Origin: CAIWHR01 sp035541655
GTDB taxonomy: Bacteria > Pseudomonadota > Gammaproteobacteria > Burkholderiales > Casimicrobiaceae
Length of the DNA stretch: 64,000 nt
Reading direction: 5' to 3'
Assembly (NCBI GenBank): GCA_035541655.1
Contig: DATKMY010000147.1
Location: 1-64,000, forward strand
Shown: piece by piece, positions 9,253 through 17,896 of the stretch
Numbering within the stretch: position 1 is the first letter of the stretch
Layout: the number at the start of each line of letters is the position of its first letter
The notes under the pieces: model-generated
The model's database searches: none
What the model was told of the DNA's origin: nothing
What the model saw: only the letters and a program-made list of their open reading frames with translations
Made by a program: the position numbers and the translations under genes

Positions 9253-10974
9253 CTACGCCATACCGGGGTTTCCCGCCATGCCGTCGACTTTCGGCAGGTT
9301 CAGCGTAAGCGGGGCGATCGTTTTCCTGGCTTTGAGGTAGCGTGCGATCACGTCCCAGATTGGCTCTCCGCCGGCCGCTTTCGCCTCCTCCGACACCGGC
9401 GCCCAGCCGGCAACCCTGTACGTCTTGCCCGGCTCGATCGGCTTGCCGCGCAAGCTCATCGCGGAAATGCGCCGTCCCATCGCGGCATTCGGCGCGATCG
9501 CGTACGAGAGTCCGCCGACCCGGACCATGTCGCCGCCCTGCTGGTAGTACGGATCCGGGTTGAAGAGATTGTCGGCGACGTCTTCGAGAATCGTCTTGAT
9601 CGTCTCGCCGGTGAGCTCGTTGACCGTCGTGTACGGATAGGTGATCGCCGTCTGGTCCATCAGGTGCTCGAAGGTGATCGCCTGCCCCGGAAGCAGCGTC
9701 GTCCCCCAGCGGAAGCCGGGCGAGAGCGCGATCTCCGCGTTCTTCTCGGCCATCAGGCCGTCGAGGATCAACTGATCGGCGGTGCCGTTGAAATTGCCGC
9801 GGCGGTAGAGCAGCCCTTCGGTGACCGCGAGCTTTTCGTCGAGCTTTGCCGCAAACGGCGCGCGATGGCGCGCGATCAGCGCAGCCATGTGCTCGTCGGC
9901 CGGGAGCAGCGCGCTGTAGACCGGCAGCAGGCGATATCGGTAATCGACGACGCGGCCGCCCTTGACGTCGAGATCGAGCACCGCGAGAAACTTGCCGTTG
10001 CTGCCGGCGTTCGTGACGAGCGTCTTGCCGCCGGCGTTGGCGACAATCGTCGGCTGCGGCACGCCATCATGCGTATGCCCGCCGAGGATCGCGTCGATCC
10101 CGCGCACGCGGGTGGCGAGCTTCAGATCGACGTCCATCCCGTTGTGCGAGAGCAGCACGACCGCCTGCGCGCCCTTGCTCCGAGCTTCGTCGACGATCCT
10201 TTGCAACGCCTCGTCCTGAATCCCGAACGTCCAGTCCGCGACGAAATAGCGTGGATTGGCGATCGGCGTGTACGGGAACGCCTGGCCGATGATTGCCACC
10301 GGAACGCCGTTGACCGTCCTGATCACATACGGCGTGAATACCGGATCGCCGAAGTCCGCGGTCTTCACGTTCTGCGCCAAGAAATCGATGCGCCCGGCGA
10401 AATCCTTGTCGACGACCTCCTTCACGCGATCGGCGCCGAAGGTGAACTCCCAGTGCGCGGTCATCACGTCGACGCCCAGCGCCTGCTGTGCGTCGATCAT
10501 GTCCTGGCCCTTCGTCCAGAGCGCCGTCGCGGATCCCTGCCACGTGTCGCCGCCGTCGAGCAGAAGCGCGCCGGGTCGCGCCGCGCGGAGCCTTTTCACG
10601 AGCGTCGCGAGATGCGCGAAGCCGCCGAGCTCGCCGTAGGCGCGCGCCGCCGCGACGAAGTCGAGATAGGTGAAGGCGTGCGCCTCGCGGGTCCCGGCGC
10701 GGATTCCGAAATGCTTCAGCAGCGCTTCTCCGACGAGATGCGGCGGATGGCCAGCCGCGGAGCCCACGCCGAGATTGACGTTCGGCTCGCGGAAGCGAAT
10801 CGGGTTCAACTGCGCGTGGCAGTCGGTGAAGTGCAGCAGGCTTACGTTGCCGAAGCGCTCGATGGCGTCGTAGAACGCGCCTCCCGCGGAGAGATCGAGC
10901 GCCGCTTTCGCGCCGACCGGCAGACCCGCGGCCGCTGCCGCGGCGATCGCGTGGAGGAATTCGCGACGATTCAC
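9253..10974 (-). CDS. soxB: Thiosulfohydrolase SoxB
   Basis: A periplasmic dimanganese enzyme of about 573 residues that hydrolyses the sulfone sulfate group from SoxY-bound cysteine S-thiosulfonate. The metallophosphatase motifs HFTDCHAQ, GGDTWQGSA and GGHTHDG are present, and the HWEFTFG and LSHNGMD stretches are as in SoxB. The start is GTG at 10974 (VNRREFLHAI), which opens a Tat-type signal with an RRxF motif; the frame is open further upstream but that part overlaps soxX. It is the last gene of the minus-strand sox operon, 56 bases after soxX, and ends 51 bases from the convergent tyrS. Confidence 0.95.
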   Translation of the reverse strand: MNRREFLHAIAAAAAAGLPVGAKAALDLSAGGAFYDAIERFGNVSLLHFTDCHAQLNPIRFREPNVNLGVGSAAGHPPHLVGEALLKHFGIRAGTREAHAFTYLDFVAAARAYGELGGFAHLATLVKRLRAARPGALLLDGGDTWQGSATALWTKGQDMIDAQQALGVDVMTAHWEFTFGADRVKEVVDKDFAGRIDFLAQNVKTADFGDPVFTPYVIRTVNGVPVAIIGQAFPYTPIANPRYFVADWTFGIQDEALQRIVDEARSKGAQAVVLLSHNGMDVDLKLATRVRGIDAILGGHTHDGVPQPTIVANAGGKTLVTNAGSNGKFLAVLDLDVKGGRVVDYRYRLLPVYSALLPADEHMAALIARHRAPFAAKLDEKLAVTEGLLYRRGNFNGTADQLILDGLMAEKNAEIALSPGFRWGTTLLPGQAITFEHLMDQTAITYPYTTVNELTGETIKTILEDVADNLFNPDPYYQQGGDMVRVGGLSYAIAPNAAMGRRISAMSLRGKPIEPGKTYRVAGWAPVSEEAKAAGGEPIWDVIARYLKARKTIAPLTLNLPKVDGMAGNPGMA

Positions 10975-11030
10975 CGCGGGGCCGTGGAATCCGTGCTGCG
11001 AGCCCGATCGACCAAACCGTCTCTTTCGCG

Positions 11031-11663
11031 CTACCTGTTGACCGGCGACGCCGGGTCCATCAGGAGCGCGACGACGTCCGCGATCTGCTTCTCGGTCAGG
11101 ATCCCCTTGTGGCCGAAGCGCGGCATGTTCGTGCACGCGGCGTACGCCTCGGCGTTGTAGATCTTGCCGTACGTGTACTTGCGCATCTCGTCGGTATACC
11201 CGCGCTGCTTTCCGAACTGATAGAGGCTGGGACCGATCGTGCCGAACGCGAGCTCCTCCGGCGCGAGCTGATGGCATGCGTAACAGTTGGCGCCAACGGG
11301 GCCTTTCGGGTCGTCCGAATACTGCATCCCGCGCCCTTCCTGTGCGATCTTTTCGCCGTTCTTCCAGTCGCCGACCAGCTTGCCGTCGGCAGGCCACTCG
11401 ATCGTCGCGAGGTTCGCCTTTTCGATACGCTCGGCGACGTCCTTCGGCACCTGCTTGCCCGAGTACTCGCTGCAAATCCTCTGCGTCTCGTCCTGGTCGA
11501 GGCGGTCGAGCTTCGCCTGTCCTTGCTCGCGAAACGACGACTTCATCATTGCGGCGGCTTTCGCGCTCGTCTCGGCGTCGCTCGGTGCCGTGGCGCAGCC
11601 GAAGAGGATCGCCGGCGCGGCGCCCGCCGCGGCGAGGATCGATATCAGGGTCGCTCGGCGCAT
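11031..11663 (-). CDS. soxX: Sulfur oxidation c-type cytochrome SoxX
   Basis: A 210-residue periplasmic monoheme cytochrome that partners SoxA in the complex coupling thiosulfate to the SoxY cysteine. The signal segment is residues about 1-24, ending in a lipobox-like LFGC; lipidation is possible but not certain. The heme motif is CYACH, and the TNMPRFG near the C-terminus supplies the expected distal methionine. The protein is longer than minimal SoxX because of an N-terminal extension of about 90 residues, as in organisms with monoheme SoxA. The ATG at 11663 overlaps nothing and stands 13 bases after the soxA stop, which implies co-transcription. Confidence 0.93.
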   Translation of the reverse strand: MRRATLISILAAAGAAPAILFGCATAPSDAETSAKAAAMMKSSFREQGQAKLDRLDQDETQRICSEYSGKQVPKDVAERIEKANLATIEWPADGKLVGDWKNGEKIAQEGRGMQYSDDPKGPVGANCYACHQLAPEELAFGTIGPSLYQFGKQRGYTDEMRKYTYGKIYNAEAYAACTNMPRFGHKGILTEKQIADVVALLMDPASPVNR

Positions 11664-11676
11664 CGTCTCCCTCCGT

Positions 11677-12492
11677 CTAGCGCTTGATCGCCGGCGCGTC
11701 GAAGGGCGCGCCGTTCGCGTTGCGGGCGAGAAACGTCGTGAGCGCAACGGACGCCTCCGACGCGAATATCAGCTCGGGGAAGCGCTGCTGGCGGAAGCAG
11801 TCGTTCAGCCGCCACTGGAACGTGCGCAGCTCGCCCTGCGACACCCGATAAGCAGGCCAGGTCGTGTACGCCTTTTGCGCGCCTTCCTTCGTCGTGAGGT
11901 TCGGCAGGTCCTGCAGGCGGATGCGCTTGCCGTCTTCGCCGTGACAGGTCGCGCACGCGAAGTCGTGCGTGCCGCCGCGAAAGTAGAAGATCTTCTCGCC
12001 GATCCGGTAGGCTTCCTGCTCCTTCGGATGGTCGAGCGGGACGTTCATCTTGATGCCCCGCGACTGCGACGTCACGTACGCGACATAGGCTTCCATGTCG
12101 GACTTGCGGTCCGGGCTGCCGAAGACCCCGCGCTTCGCGTCGGCTTCGCCGATCCCCTGGAGCGTGCCCATGCACCACACGATCCGCGATTCGAGATCCA
12201 TCACCCGGTCGGCATCCGCGAAGTAGCGCGGAAGCTGCGCATACGCGCCCTTGACCACGCCCGCGCCGAGGCCGAGGTCGCACGCCTCGAGCGACGCGCT
12301 CTTGGGCCCGTGCTTCTGCTTCCAGAGGTCTTCGCCGCGCGCTTCCCAGAGCTCGGCGGGATTTCCGTCCTGCAGCGCTGCGCGGTACTTCGCGATCTCG
12401 TCGACGGCGCTGCCCTGGCCGAAAGCCGCACCCGCGGCGAGTGACAGCATGCGTAGCGCGGCCTGCGCGGCGCGCCGTTGATCGAATCGCAT
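11677..12492 (-). CDS. soxA: L-cysteine S-thiosulfotransferase SoxA, monoheme type
   Basis: A 271-residue periplasmic cytochrome that, with SoxX, oxidatively joins thiosulfate to the swinging-arm cysteine of SoxY. A single heme motif CATCH sits at residues 180-184. The N-terminal domain has no CxxCH; instead C71 (LEACDLG) and C107 (VWCMG) are placed where a disulfide commonly replaces the first heme. C232 in NDCFRQQR is the probable active-site cysteine and heme ligand. A signal peptide covers about residues 1-25. The ATG at 12492 has a perfect AGGAGG site, and an in-frame upstream ATG (12546) is less likely. It lies between soxZ and soxX. Confidence 0.94.
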   Translation of the reverse strand: MRFDQRRAAQAALRMLSLAAGAAFGQGSAVDEIAKYRAALQDGNPAELWEARGEDLWKQKHGPKSASLEACDLGLGAGVVKGAYAQLPRYFADADRVMDLESRIVWCMGTLQGIGEADAKRGVFGSPDRKSDMEAYVAYVTSQSRGIKMNVPLDHPKEQEAYRIGEKIFYFRGGTHDFACATCHGEDGKRIRLQDLPNLTTKEGAQKAYTTWPAYRVSQGELRTFQWRLNDCFRQQRFPELIFASEASVALTTFLARNANGAPFDAPAIKR

Positions 12493-12588
12493 GGATCCTC
12501 CTAAATAGCTCGGGTGCGGCGACCGTCGCGAGCTCGCGCGCGGCACCGTTCCACCAGCGGGCCGAGGTGCCGTGCGTCGCGCGCCTCG

Positions 12589-12900
12589 CTATGCAATGAC
12601 CGCTTCGTCGGTGCGCGTCTCGCCCCTGTTGTCGATCCATGTGATCTGGACCTTTTCACCCTTCGCGCCGCCTTTGAACTTGAACGACAGGAATGGATTC
12701 TTCGATACCGCCGGACCCCATTCCGCGCTGAGCACGGTCTTTCCGTTCCAGGTCGCGGTGACGTTCTGAATGTGCCATGCGGGAATCGTCTTTCCCTGCG
12801 CGTCCTTGCGCTGGCCGGTCTCCATCTCGTGGCTCATCAGCACCTTGACCTCGGTCGAGTCGCCGACGACGTTCGCCCGGATTTTCATCGGATCTGGCAT
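12589..12900 (-). CDS. soxZ: Thiosulfate oxidation carrier complex protein SoxZ
   Basis: A 103-residue immunoglobulin-fold protein, the full family length, that forms the SoxYZ carrier heterodimer. It has no signal peptide; SoxZ is exported by hitch-hiking with Tat-dependent SoxY. Recognised by the MPDPMKIRANV start, the VKVLMSHEMETGQR segment and the C-terminal KVQITWIDNRGETRTDEAVIA. It lies 45 bases after soxY and 96 bases before soxA on the same strand. Confidence 0.95.
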   Translation of the reverse strand: MPDPMKIRANVVGDSTEVKVLMSHEMETGQRKDAQGKTIPAWHIQNVTATWNGKTVLSAEWGPAVSKNPFLSFKFKGGAKGEKVQITWIDNRGETRTDEAVIA

Positions 12901-12945
12901 TTCGTGCTCCTCGGTTGGCTCTGCTCGACGAAGGCGCTGCGCTGC

Positions 12946-13416
12946 CTAGCCCCCGCAGCCGCCGAGCGTGACCTTGATCTCCTTCACCGCGGCGTAGTAC
13001 TTGCCGTCGGCTTTGACGAGCGCGTAGACGTTCGAGCTCTGGCCCATTTTGACCCGCGTGCTGATCGCCGGATCGGTCCCCGGCGGGATGTCGAATACCG
13101 CCGCCAGCATGTTGGGATTCTTCTCGATCAGGATCGCGATCGATTCGGTCTTCGGGATCGCGCTCGTGATTCCGATCGGAACCACGGCGCCGTTCTCCGC
13201 GATGTCCGGCGTGTTGACGAACGCGACGTCCTTGCTCTGCGCCGGCGCGGAACCGCCCAGCGCCTTCATGGTCTCGTCGAGCGTCTTCGCTTCGAACGCC
13301 GCCTTGTTCCACTCGGCGAGCGCGTCGCCCGGCCGCAGCCAGCCCGCGGCAGCGACGAGCGAGAGCAGCGTCAGGCCCCCGCCTGTCTTGAGCACTTCCC
13401 TGCGCTTCGCATCCAT
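12946..13416 (-). CDS. soxY: Thiosulfate oxidation carrier protein SoxY
   Basis: A 156-residue carrier subunit. It ends in VTLGGCGG, the mobile GGCGG arm whose cysteine carries the sulfur substrate through the SoxAX, SoxB and SoxCD reactions. The N-terminus (KRREVLKTGG followed by a hydrophobic stretch to about residue 35) is a twin-arginine signal peptide, which would export the folded SoxYZ dimer to the periplasm. AAGGACCGACG precedes the ATG. It starts 66 bases after soxD. Confidence 0.96.
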   Translation of the reverse strand: MDAKRREVLKTGGGLTLLSLVAAAGWLRPGDALAEWNKAAFEAKTLDETMKALGGSAPAQSKDVAFVNTPDIAENGAVVPIGITSAIPKTESIAILIEKNPNMLAAVFDIPPGTDPAISTRVKMGQSSNVYALVKADGKYYAAVKEIKVTLGGCGG

Positions 13417-13444
13417 CGTCGGTCCTTTGCAAGTGAGGGGATAG

Positions 13445-13450
13445 ATTGTA
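13445..13450 (-). promoter_or_regulatory. Possible internal -10 element upstream of soxY
   Basis: On the minus strand the short soxD-soxY gap holds TACAAT, one base from the sigma-70 consensus, 29 bases before the soxY start. No good -35 box is seen at 16-18 bases, so this is a weak suggestion that soxYZAXB may have its own promoter in addition to read-through from soxR-soxC. Confidence 0.25.
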
Positions 13451-13482
13451 TTACGCTGCGGCAGTTCCGAGCGAGATCGACC

Positions 13483-14481
13483 TCAGCGCGCCTCCGTGAG
13501 GATCCACTGGACGATCGTGCGCGCGTCCGCCGAACTCACCTGCGGCTGCGCAGGCATCGCGATGTCGCCCCACGCGCCGGACCCGCCGCTCTTGACCTTG
13601 GCGACAAGACGGGCTTCCGCGTCCGCGGTTGCGGGACGTCCGCCGTCACCGTAGCGCGCAGCGACGTCGTGGAACGCCGGTCCGACGACCCTGGTGTCGA
13701 CGCCGTGACAGGACATGCAGCCGAAGCGCTTGGCGAGATCGAGCCCGGTCGTGGCCTTTGCGGCGGATTTCGACGTGCTCGCCGCACTCGCTGCCGCCGG
13801 GAGCCCCTCGATCCCGCCCATCGCCCGCCGCTGCTCGGCCAGGTTGCCATGCTGGTCGAGCGCGTAGGTCGGCATCTCGGACGAAAGCCGCACTTCGCCG
13901 ACGCAGCTCTTCATGCAAGCGACGTTGGCCGTATCGGGCTTCCCGTCGCGACGCATGAAGCCGTGCGCCGTCGTGAAACCGTCGCGATTGGGGAGCTTCA
14001 GCTTCGGCAGCGAGTCCTGGTCGAGCACCCCGTCGGCGCCGAGGATATCGTTCAGGTTCAGCACGTATGCGGTGAGCGCGTAGACCTCGTCCACCGAAAG
14101 CGATTGCGGCGCGTCGAACGGCATCGCGCGCCGGATGTAGTCGAAGAGCGTGGTCGCATGGTTGAGCTTGCTGCCCGTGGTTCGAATCGGCGAATCGGAC
14201 GCGAGCGTTCCGACGCCGCCGGCGATCTGCAGATAGCTGTTGCTCTCGCCGAATGTCCCGTGACAGCTCGCGCACTTCGCGTCGTAGATCGCCTGTCCTT
14301 CCGCGACACTGCCATGCCCTCGGGGAAGGCCGGTGCCGTCGGGCTTGACGTCGATGTCCCAGCCGGCGATCTCCTCGGGCGTGGCCGGCTTGCCGAGGCC
14401 GAGCTTCGCCGCGGGCGGCGTTTGCGCGGCCGCCATCGACGCGGCCAGCGCGAGCGCCGCGACCGCGACGGATCGTCGCAT
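13483..14481 (-). CDS. soxD: Diheme c-type cytochrome SoxD (sulfane dehydrogenase subunit)
   Basis: A 332-residue periplasmic cytochrome that takes electrons from the molybdenum subunit SoxC while the sulfane sulfur on SoxY is oxidised to the sulfone. Two heme motifs are seen: CASCH in the first half and CMSCH near residue 240, each in its own domain, joined by an alanine/serine-rich linker. The signal peptide MRRSVAVAALALAAS ends near AAAQ. The ATG at 14481 is preferred; an ATG at 14505 would overlap the soxC stop by 20 bases and add a charged leader. Presence of SoxCD predicts full oxidation of thiosulfate to sulfate rather than sulfur globule formation. Confidence 0.95.
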   Translation of the reverse strand: MRRSVAVAALALAASMAAAQTPPAAKLGLGKPATPEEIAGWDIDVKPDGTGLPRGHGSVAEGQAIYDAKCASCHGTFGESNSYLQIAGGVGTLASDSPIRTTGSKLNHATTLFDYIRRAMPFDAPQSLSVDEVYALTAYVLNLNDILGADGVLDQDSLPKLKLPNRDGFTTAHGFMRRDGKPDTANVACMKSCVGEVRLSSEMPTYALDQHGNLAEQRRAMGGIEGLPAAASAASTSKSAAKATTGLDLAKRFGCMSCHGVDTRVVGPAFHDVAARYGDGGRPATADAEARLVAKVKSGGSGAWGDIAMPAQPQVSSADARTIVQWILTEAR

Positions 14482-14485
14482 GCGG

Positions 14486-15850
14486 CTACGACGTGACCTG
14501 GACATTGCTCACCTCGCCGCTCGGATCGACGCGCCAGGTCTGGATCGCGTTGTTGTGGTAGATCGACCGGGTGCCGCGTACTTCCCGGAGCTGCCGATAG
14601 CTCGGCTGCACGTATCCGGTCTCGTCGATGACGCGCGATTGCAGCAGCGCGCCGCCGCCGTCCCACGTCCAGTCGACATGAAACCGCGTGAGCGCCTTCG
14701 TGAGCACCGGCTCCTGCAGCCGCGCCGTGCGCCAGTTGCGCCCGCCGTCGGTCGATATGTCGACGCGCTTCACGCGGCCGCGCCCGGACCACGCGAAGCC
14801 CGTGATCTCGTACGGGCCGCGATCGAGGATCACCTGGCCGCCCGACGGTGACGTGATCACCGATTTCGCCTCCTGGATCCACGTGTACTGACGATGGACG
14901 CCGCCGGGCATCAGGTCGACGTAGTGGAGCGACTCTTCGCGCGTGTTCCACGGCGCGTCGCCCACTTTCAGGCGGCGCAGCCACTTGACGCTGGAGACGC
15001 CCTGGACGCCGGGGACGACGAGCCGGAGCGGGTAGCCCTGCTCGGGGCGCACCATCTCGCCGTTCTGCCCGTAAGCGACGATCACGTCGTCCAGCGCCAT
15101 CGCGATCGGTATCGAGCGCGCGAGCGACGCCCCGTCGGCGCCCTCGGCAAGAACGAACTTCGCACGGCGGCGATCGACGCCGCATTCGTCGAGCAGCGCC
15201 GAGAGCGGCACGCCCGTCCATTCGCTGCAGCCGAGCATGCCGTGCGAGTACTGGACCGTCGGCACGGCGACGTTCGCCCACTCCATCCCCGTGTTCGCGC
15301 CGCACTCGATGAAGTGGATGCGGCTCACCGAGGGGAACCGGAGGATGTCGTCCATCGTGAAGATACGCGGATTCGACACCATCCCGTGCACCATCAACCG
15401 ATGCTCGTGCGGATCGATCTCGGGCATCCCTGCGTGGTGCCGCTCGAAGTGCAGTCCCGATGGCGTGACGATGCCGAAGAGGTTCTGCAGCGGCGTGAAC
15501 GACACCGACGAATATGGCGTGCGCGTCAGCCCCGGACTGTCGCGCCGCACGATCGTTGCCTCGTACCGCGATGGCGCGCCGTAGGGGTGCGCGAGGATCG
15601 GCGCGCCGAGCGTCCTGCTCCACTGCGGAACGTTGGGCGGAAGATTGCTGCCGATCTCTTCCGCCGCAGCGCGGTCGATCCGCAGCCCGCTCGCGGTCCC
15701 GAGCGCCCCGCCGCCGAGCAGTGCGGCGCGGCGAAGAAACCTGCGGCGCGCCGGCACTTCCGGCGGCAACTCGAAAGCGCGTTCGGCCCTGTCGGCCCGC
15801 GACTCGGGCGCGGGCAGGATGCGGCCACGCTTTGCACCTCGATCCGACAT
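14486..15850 (-). CDS. soxC: Sulfane dehydrogenase molybdopterin subunit SoxC
   Basis: A 454-residue periplasmic protein of the sulfite oxidase family. An N-terminal stretch with RRRFLRRAALLGGGALG (about residues 33-50) is a Tat signal. The Mo-pterin domain carries FIECGANTG with the cysteine that ligates molybdenum, and the C-terminal Mo-co dimerisation domain includes ITGFAWSGRG. The start at 15850 has a GAGGAGGAG ribosome-binding site; the frame is open upstream only through shadow sequence of soxR. The stop lies just before soxD. It starts 41 bases after soxR, so the whole sox set is likely one transcript. Confidence 0.95.
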   Translation of the reverse strand: MSDRGAKRGRILPAPESRADRAERAFELPPEVPARRRFLRRAALLGGGALGTASGLRIDRAAAEEIGSNLPPNVPQWSRTLGAPILAHPYGAPSRYEATIVRRDSPGLTRTPYSSVSFTPLQNLFGIVTPSGLHFERHHAGMPEIDPHEHRLMVHGMVSNPRIFTMDDILRFPSVSRIHFIECGANTGMEWANVAVPTVQYSHGMLGCSEWTGVPLSALLDECGVDRRRAKFVLAEGADGASLARSIPIAMALDDVIVAYGQNGEMVRPEQGYPLRLVVPGVQGVSSVKWLRRLKVGDAPWNTREESLHYVDLMPGGVHRQYTWIQEAKSVITSPSGGQVILDRGPYEITGFAWSGRGRVKRVDISTDGGRNWRTARLQEPVLTKALTRFHVDWTWDGGGALLQSRVIDETGYVQPSYRQLREVRGTRSIYHNNAIQTWRVDPSGEVSNVQVTS

Positions 15851-15891
15851 CGCTCCTCCTCGGCGCCGGCGGCCGGCGCTCCCGCGTTGCC

Positions 15892-16302
15892 TCAGTGCCG
15901 CCGAACGAACGCGAGCAAGTCTTCGCGCAACGGAGCCCGCGCGTCGATTCCGCTGGCGATGTGCACACAGACGGTCCGGCATACGTCGGCGAACACACGA
16001 TCGGCGACCTTGTAGAAGACGGCGTTCCGATCCTTGCGCCGACTCACGATGCCGGCATCCCGCAGGAGCGCGAGGTGCCGCGACACGTTCGTCTGCGTTG
16101 CCCCGGTCGCGGCGACGATCTCGGACACCGAGTGTTCTTCGTTGCAGATCGCGTGCAGGATCTTGAGGCGCGTCGGCTCGGAGAGCAGCCCGAAGTACTT
16201 CGCGACCGCGGCGAAGACCTCGTCGAGCTCGTCGACCGCGCGCGGCGCGGCGGCCCGCCGTCCCCCTGTCCGGATCGTGGCTCGCGCGCCTCGCAGCTTC
16301 AT
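15892..16302 (-). CDS. soxR: ArsR-family sulfur-responsive regulator of the sox operon
   Basis: A 136-residue ArsR/SmtB winged-helix repressor. The recognition helix region reads ATQTNVSRHLALLRDAGIV (about residues 68-86). C53, in the helix before the HTH, and C108/C112 in the C-terminal helix are spaced like the reactive cysteine pair of BigR/SqrR and SoxR-type persulfide sensors, where polysulfide forms a bridge and releases DNA. It is the first gene of the minus-strand sox cluster. The name follows the ArsR-type SoxR of sulfur oxidisers, not the redox regulator SoxR of E. coli. Family and context are clear; persulfide sensing is inferred. Confidence 0.88.
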   Translation of the reverse strand: MKLRGARATIRTGGRRAAAPRAVDELDEVFAAVAKYFGLLSEPTRLKILHAICNEEHSVSEIVAATGATQTNVSRHLALLRDAGIVSRRKDRNAVFYKVADRVFADVCRTVCVHIASGIDARAPLREDLLAFVRRH

Positions 16303-16310
16303 ACGTCACA

Positions 16311-16332
16311 TGAGCGTATGCGCATATGCTCA
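16311..16332. promoter_or_regulatory. Near-perfect 22-bp palindrome, candidate SoxR operator
   Basis: TGAGCGTATGC followed directly by GCATATGCTCA: the two 11-base halves are reverse complements with one mismatch. It begins 8 bases upstream of the soxR start codon, in the region between soxR and the divergent Na/Pi cotransporter remnant. ArsR-family repressors commonly bind such AT-centred 12-2-12-type palindromes over their own promoters, so autoregulation of soxR-soxCDYZAXB is the likely role. Confidence 0.65.
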
Positions 16333-16457
16333 CCATGTCAATGCAACCGCTCGCGCCAACGCCTTCGCGTCGACGCCGCTCGCCGTCGCAAGACCGTGCT
16401 CGTTACCATGGCGACGGCGAAAACAATCCGCGCCCTCTTGCTGCCGGATCCCGACTG

Positions 16458-17370
16458 ATGATCATTCTGCTCGACCTCATGGGCGGCGTAGCGCTCCTTC
16501 TGTGGGGACTGCACATGGTCAACACCGGAGTCATCCGAGCGTTCGGCGCCGACTTTCGCCGGATCCTCGGCGCCGCGCTGCGCAACCGCTGGCGCGCGTT
16601 CCTGGCCGGCGTGGGGATTACCGCCGTTCTACAGAGCGGCACTGCGACCGCGCTGCTCACGAGCACGCTCGCGGCGCGCGGCATGGTCGAGCTCGCGCCG
16701 GCCCTGGCGATCATGCTCGGCGCGAACGTCGGGACGTCGCTCGTGGTCCAGGTGCTCTCGCTCAACATCTCGGTGCTGGCCCCACTGCTGCTAGTCGTGG
16801 GCGTCGTGGCGTTCAAGCGCGGCCAGCGAACAATGACTCGCGACCTGGGGCGGGTTGCGATCGGCCTGGGGCTGATGCTGGTGTCGCTTCACATCCTTCT
16901 CGACACGCTGGCTCCCGCCGAGAATGCGCCGGCCGTTCGCGCGTCCATCGCCATGGTGACGGACCAGCCTCTGCTAAGCGTGCTGATGGGCGCCGTTTTG
17001 TCCTGGGCCGCGCACTCGAGCGTGGCGGCGGTGTCGCTGGTGATTTCTCTCGCGTACTCGAGCTTCGTCACGCCGGCTGCCGCGCTCGCTCTCGTGCTGG
17101 GAGCGAATCTCGGGGCAGCCGTCAATCCGGTGCTCGAAGGCACTCAGGCCGGCAACCCAGCAAGCCGCCGATTGCCGCTCGGGAACCCGCTTGCGCGAAG
17201 GCTGCCCGGAGTGCATCGAGATGAGTTCACTCCACCTAGATGTCCTCCGGGACCTGAAGCGCATCCATTCCCACATCTGCGCGACGGCCTATCCGGCGCT
17301 GGAGGCGGCGGGAGAGCTCTACCACAGCCGCCTCAGGGACGCGCCGGGCGGCGACCCCTCTCGAGGCTAA
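16458..17370 (+). pseudogene. Na/Pi cotransporter family protein, internally deleted and frameshifted
   Basis: From the ATG at 16458 the frame encodes about 245 residues of a Na/phosphate cotransporter: the QSGTATALL and LGANVGTSL repeats of the Na_Pi_cotrans domain, membrane helices, a second repeat (AHSSVAAVSLVISLAY, LGANLGAAVNPV), then GTQAGNPASRRLPLGNP. After about 17190 this frame loses all similarity. In the next frame (17200-17370, TAA) the family's cytoplasmic C-terminal tail appears: LHLDVLRDLKRIHSHIC and AYPALEAAGEL. The middle of a roughly 550-residue protein, including later membrane helices and most of the PhoU-like domain, is missing and the join is out of frame. Any product would be a truncated, probably inactive membrane protein. 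The end overlaps the convergent small gene by 4 bases. Confidence 0.85.
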
Positions 17371-17639
17371 TGCAGGGTCGCGCTCGACAGAAAACGCAGC
17401 TCTTCGCCCGATTTGAGGCGGTAGAGGCCTTCGCCCAAATCCTCGGCGCCGTCGATCTCGCCGCGCGTGAACATGATCTCCGCGTCGCCATGCTTCGCTT
17501 CGATCACGACGTCGTCGACGGAGGTCGCCTCATCAGGGGCGCGCAGGTATTCGGTCGCGAACACGACACCGTCGACCAGTAAATAGTCCGCGTCGTCCAT
17601 CGCGCTCGCGAGTCTCATCAAACTCAGTTCCGTCGCCAT
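17367..17639 (-). CDS. Small acidic protein of unknown function
   Basis: A 90-residue soluble, acidic protein (MATELSLMRLASAMDDADYLL...) with no signal or membrane segment. The ATG at 17639 follows a GGGGGTGGC purine-rich site; the open frame extends upstream but through shadow sequence of speE. The alternation of short hydrophobic strands and acidic turns suggests a small beta-rich fold. It lies between the broken Na/Pi gene and speE, 257 bases from speE. No family recognised. Confidence 0.6.
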   Translation of the reverse strand: MATELSLMRLASAMDDADYLLVDGVVFATEYLRAPDEATSVDDVVIEAKHGDAEIMFTRGEIDGAEDLGEGLYRLKSGEELRFLSSATLH

Positions 17640-17896
17640 GCCACCCCCACCGCCGCGGCGACGACCGGCAACTTGCCGCCCGTCCGCTACTCGCCATATG
17701 CGGCCGATGCGCCCGAAGCTCAAGCAACGCATCACCGCTAGCCTCTCAACGCCCAAAACGTGCGAAAGCCGGCGAAGGTTGACTGTCTGGACCGCAGCAG
17801 CTCCAAAGTTCTCGGAGAACCGAATGGCGGTGCAGGCACTCTCCCGGCGCAGTGCACGCAGCGGAGGCGGCACAGGGAATCGGTGCGAAATGCGCG

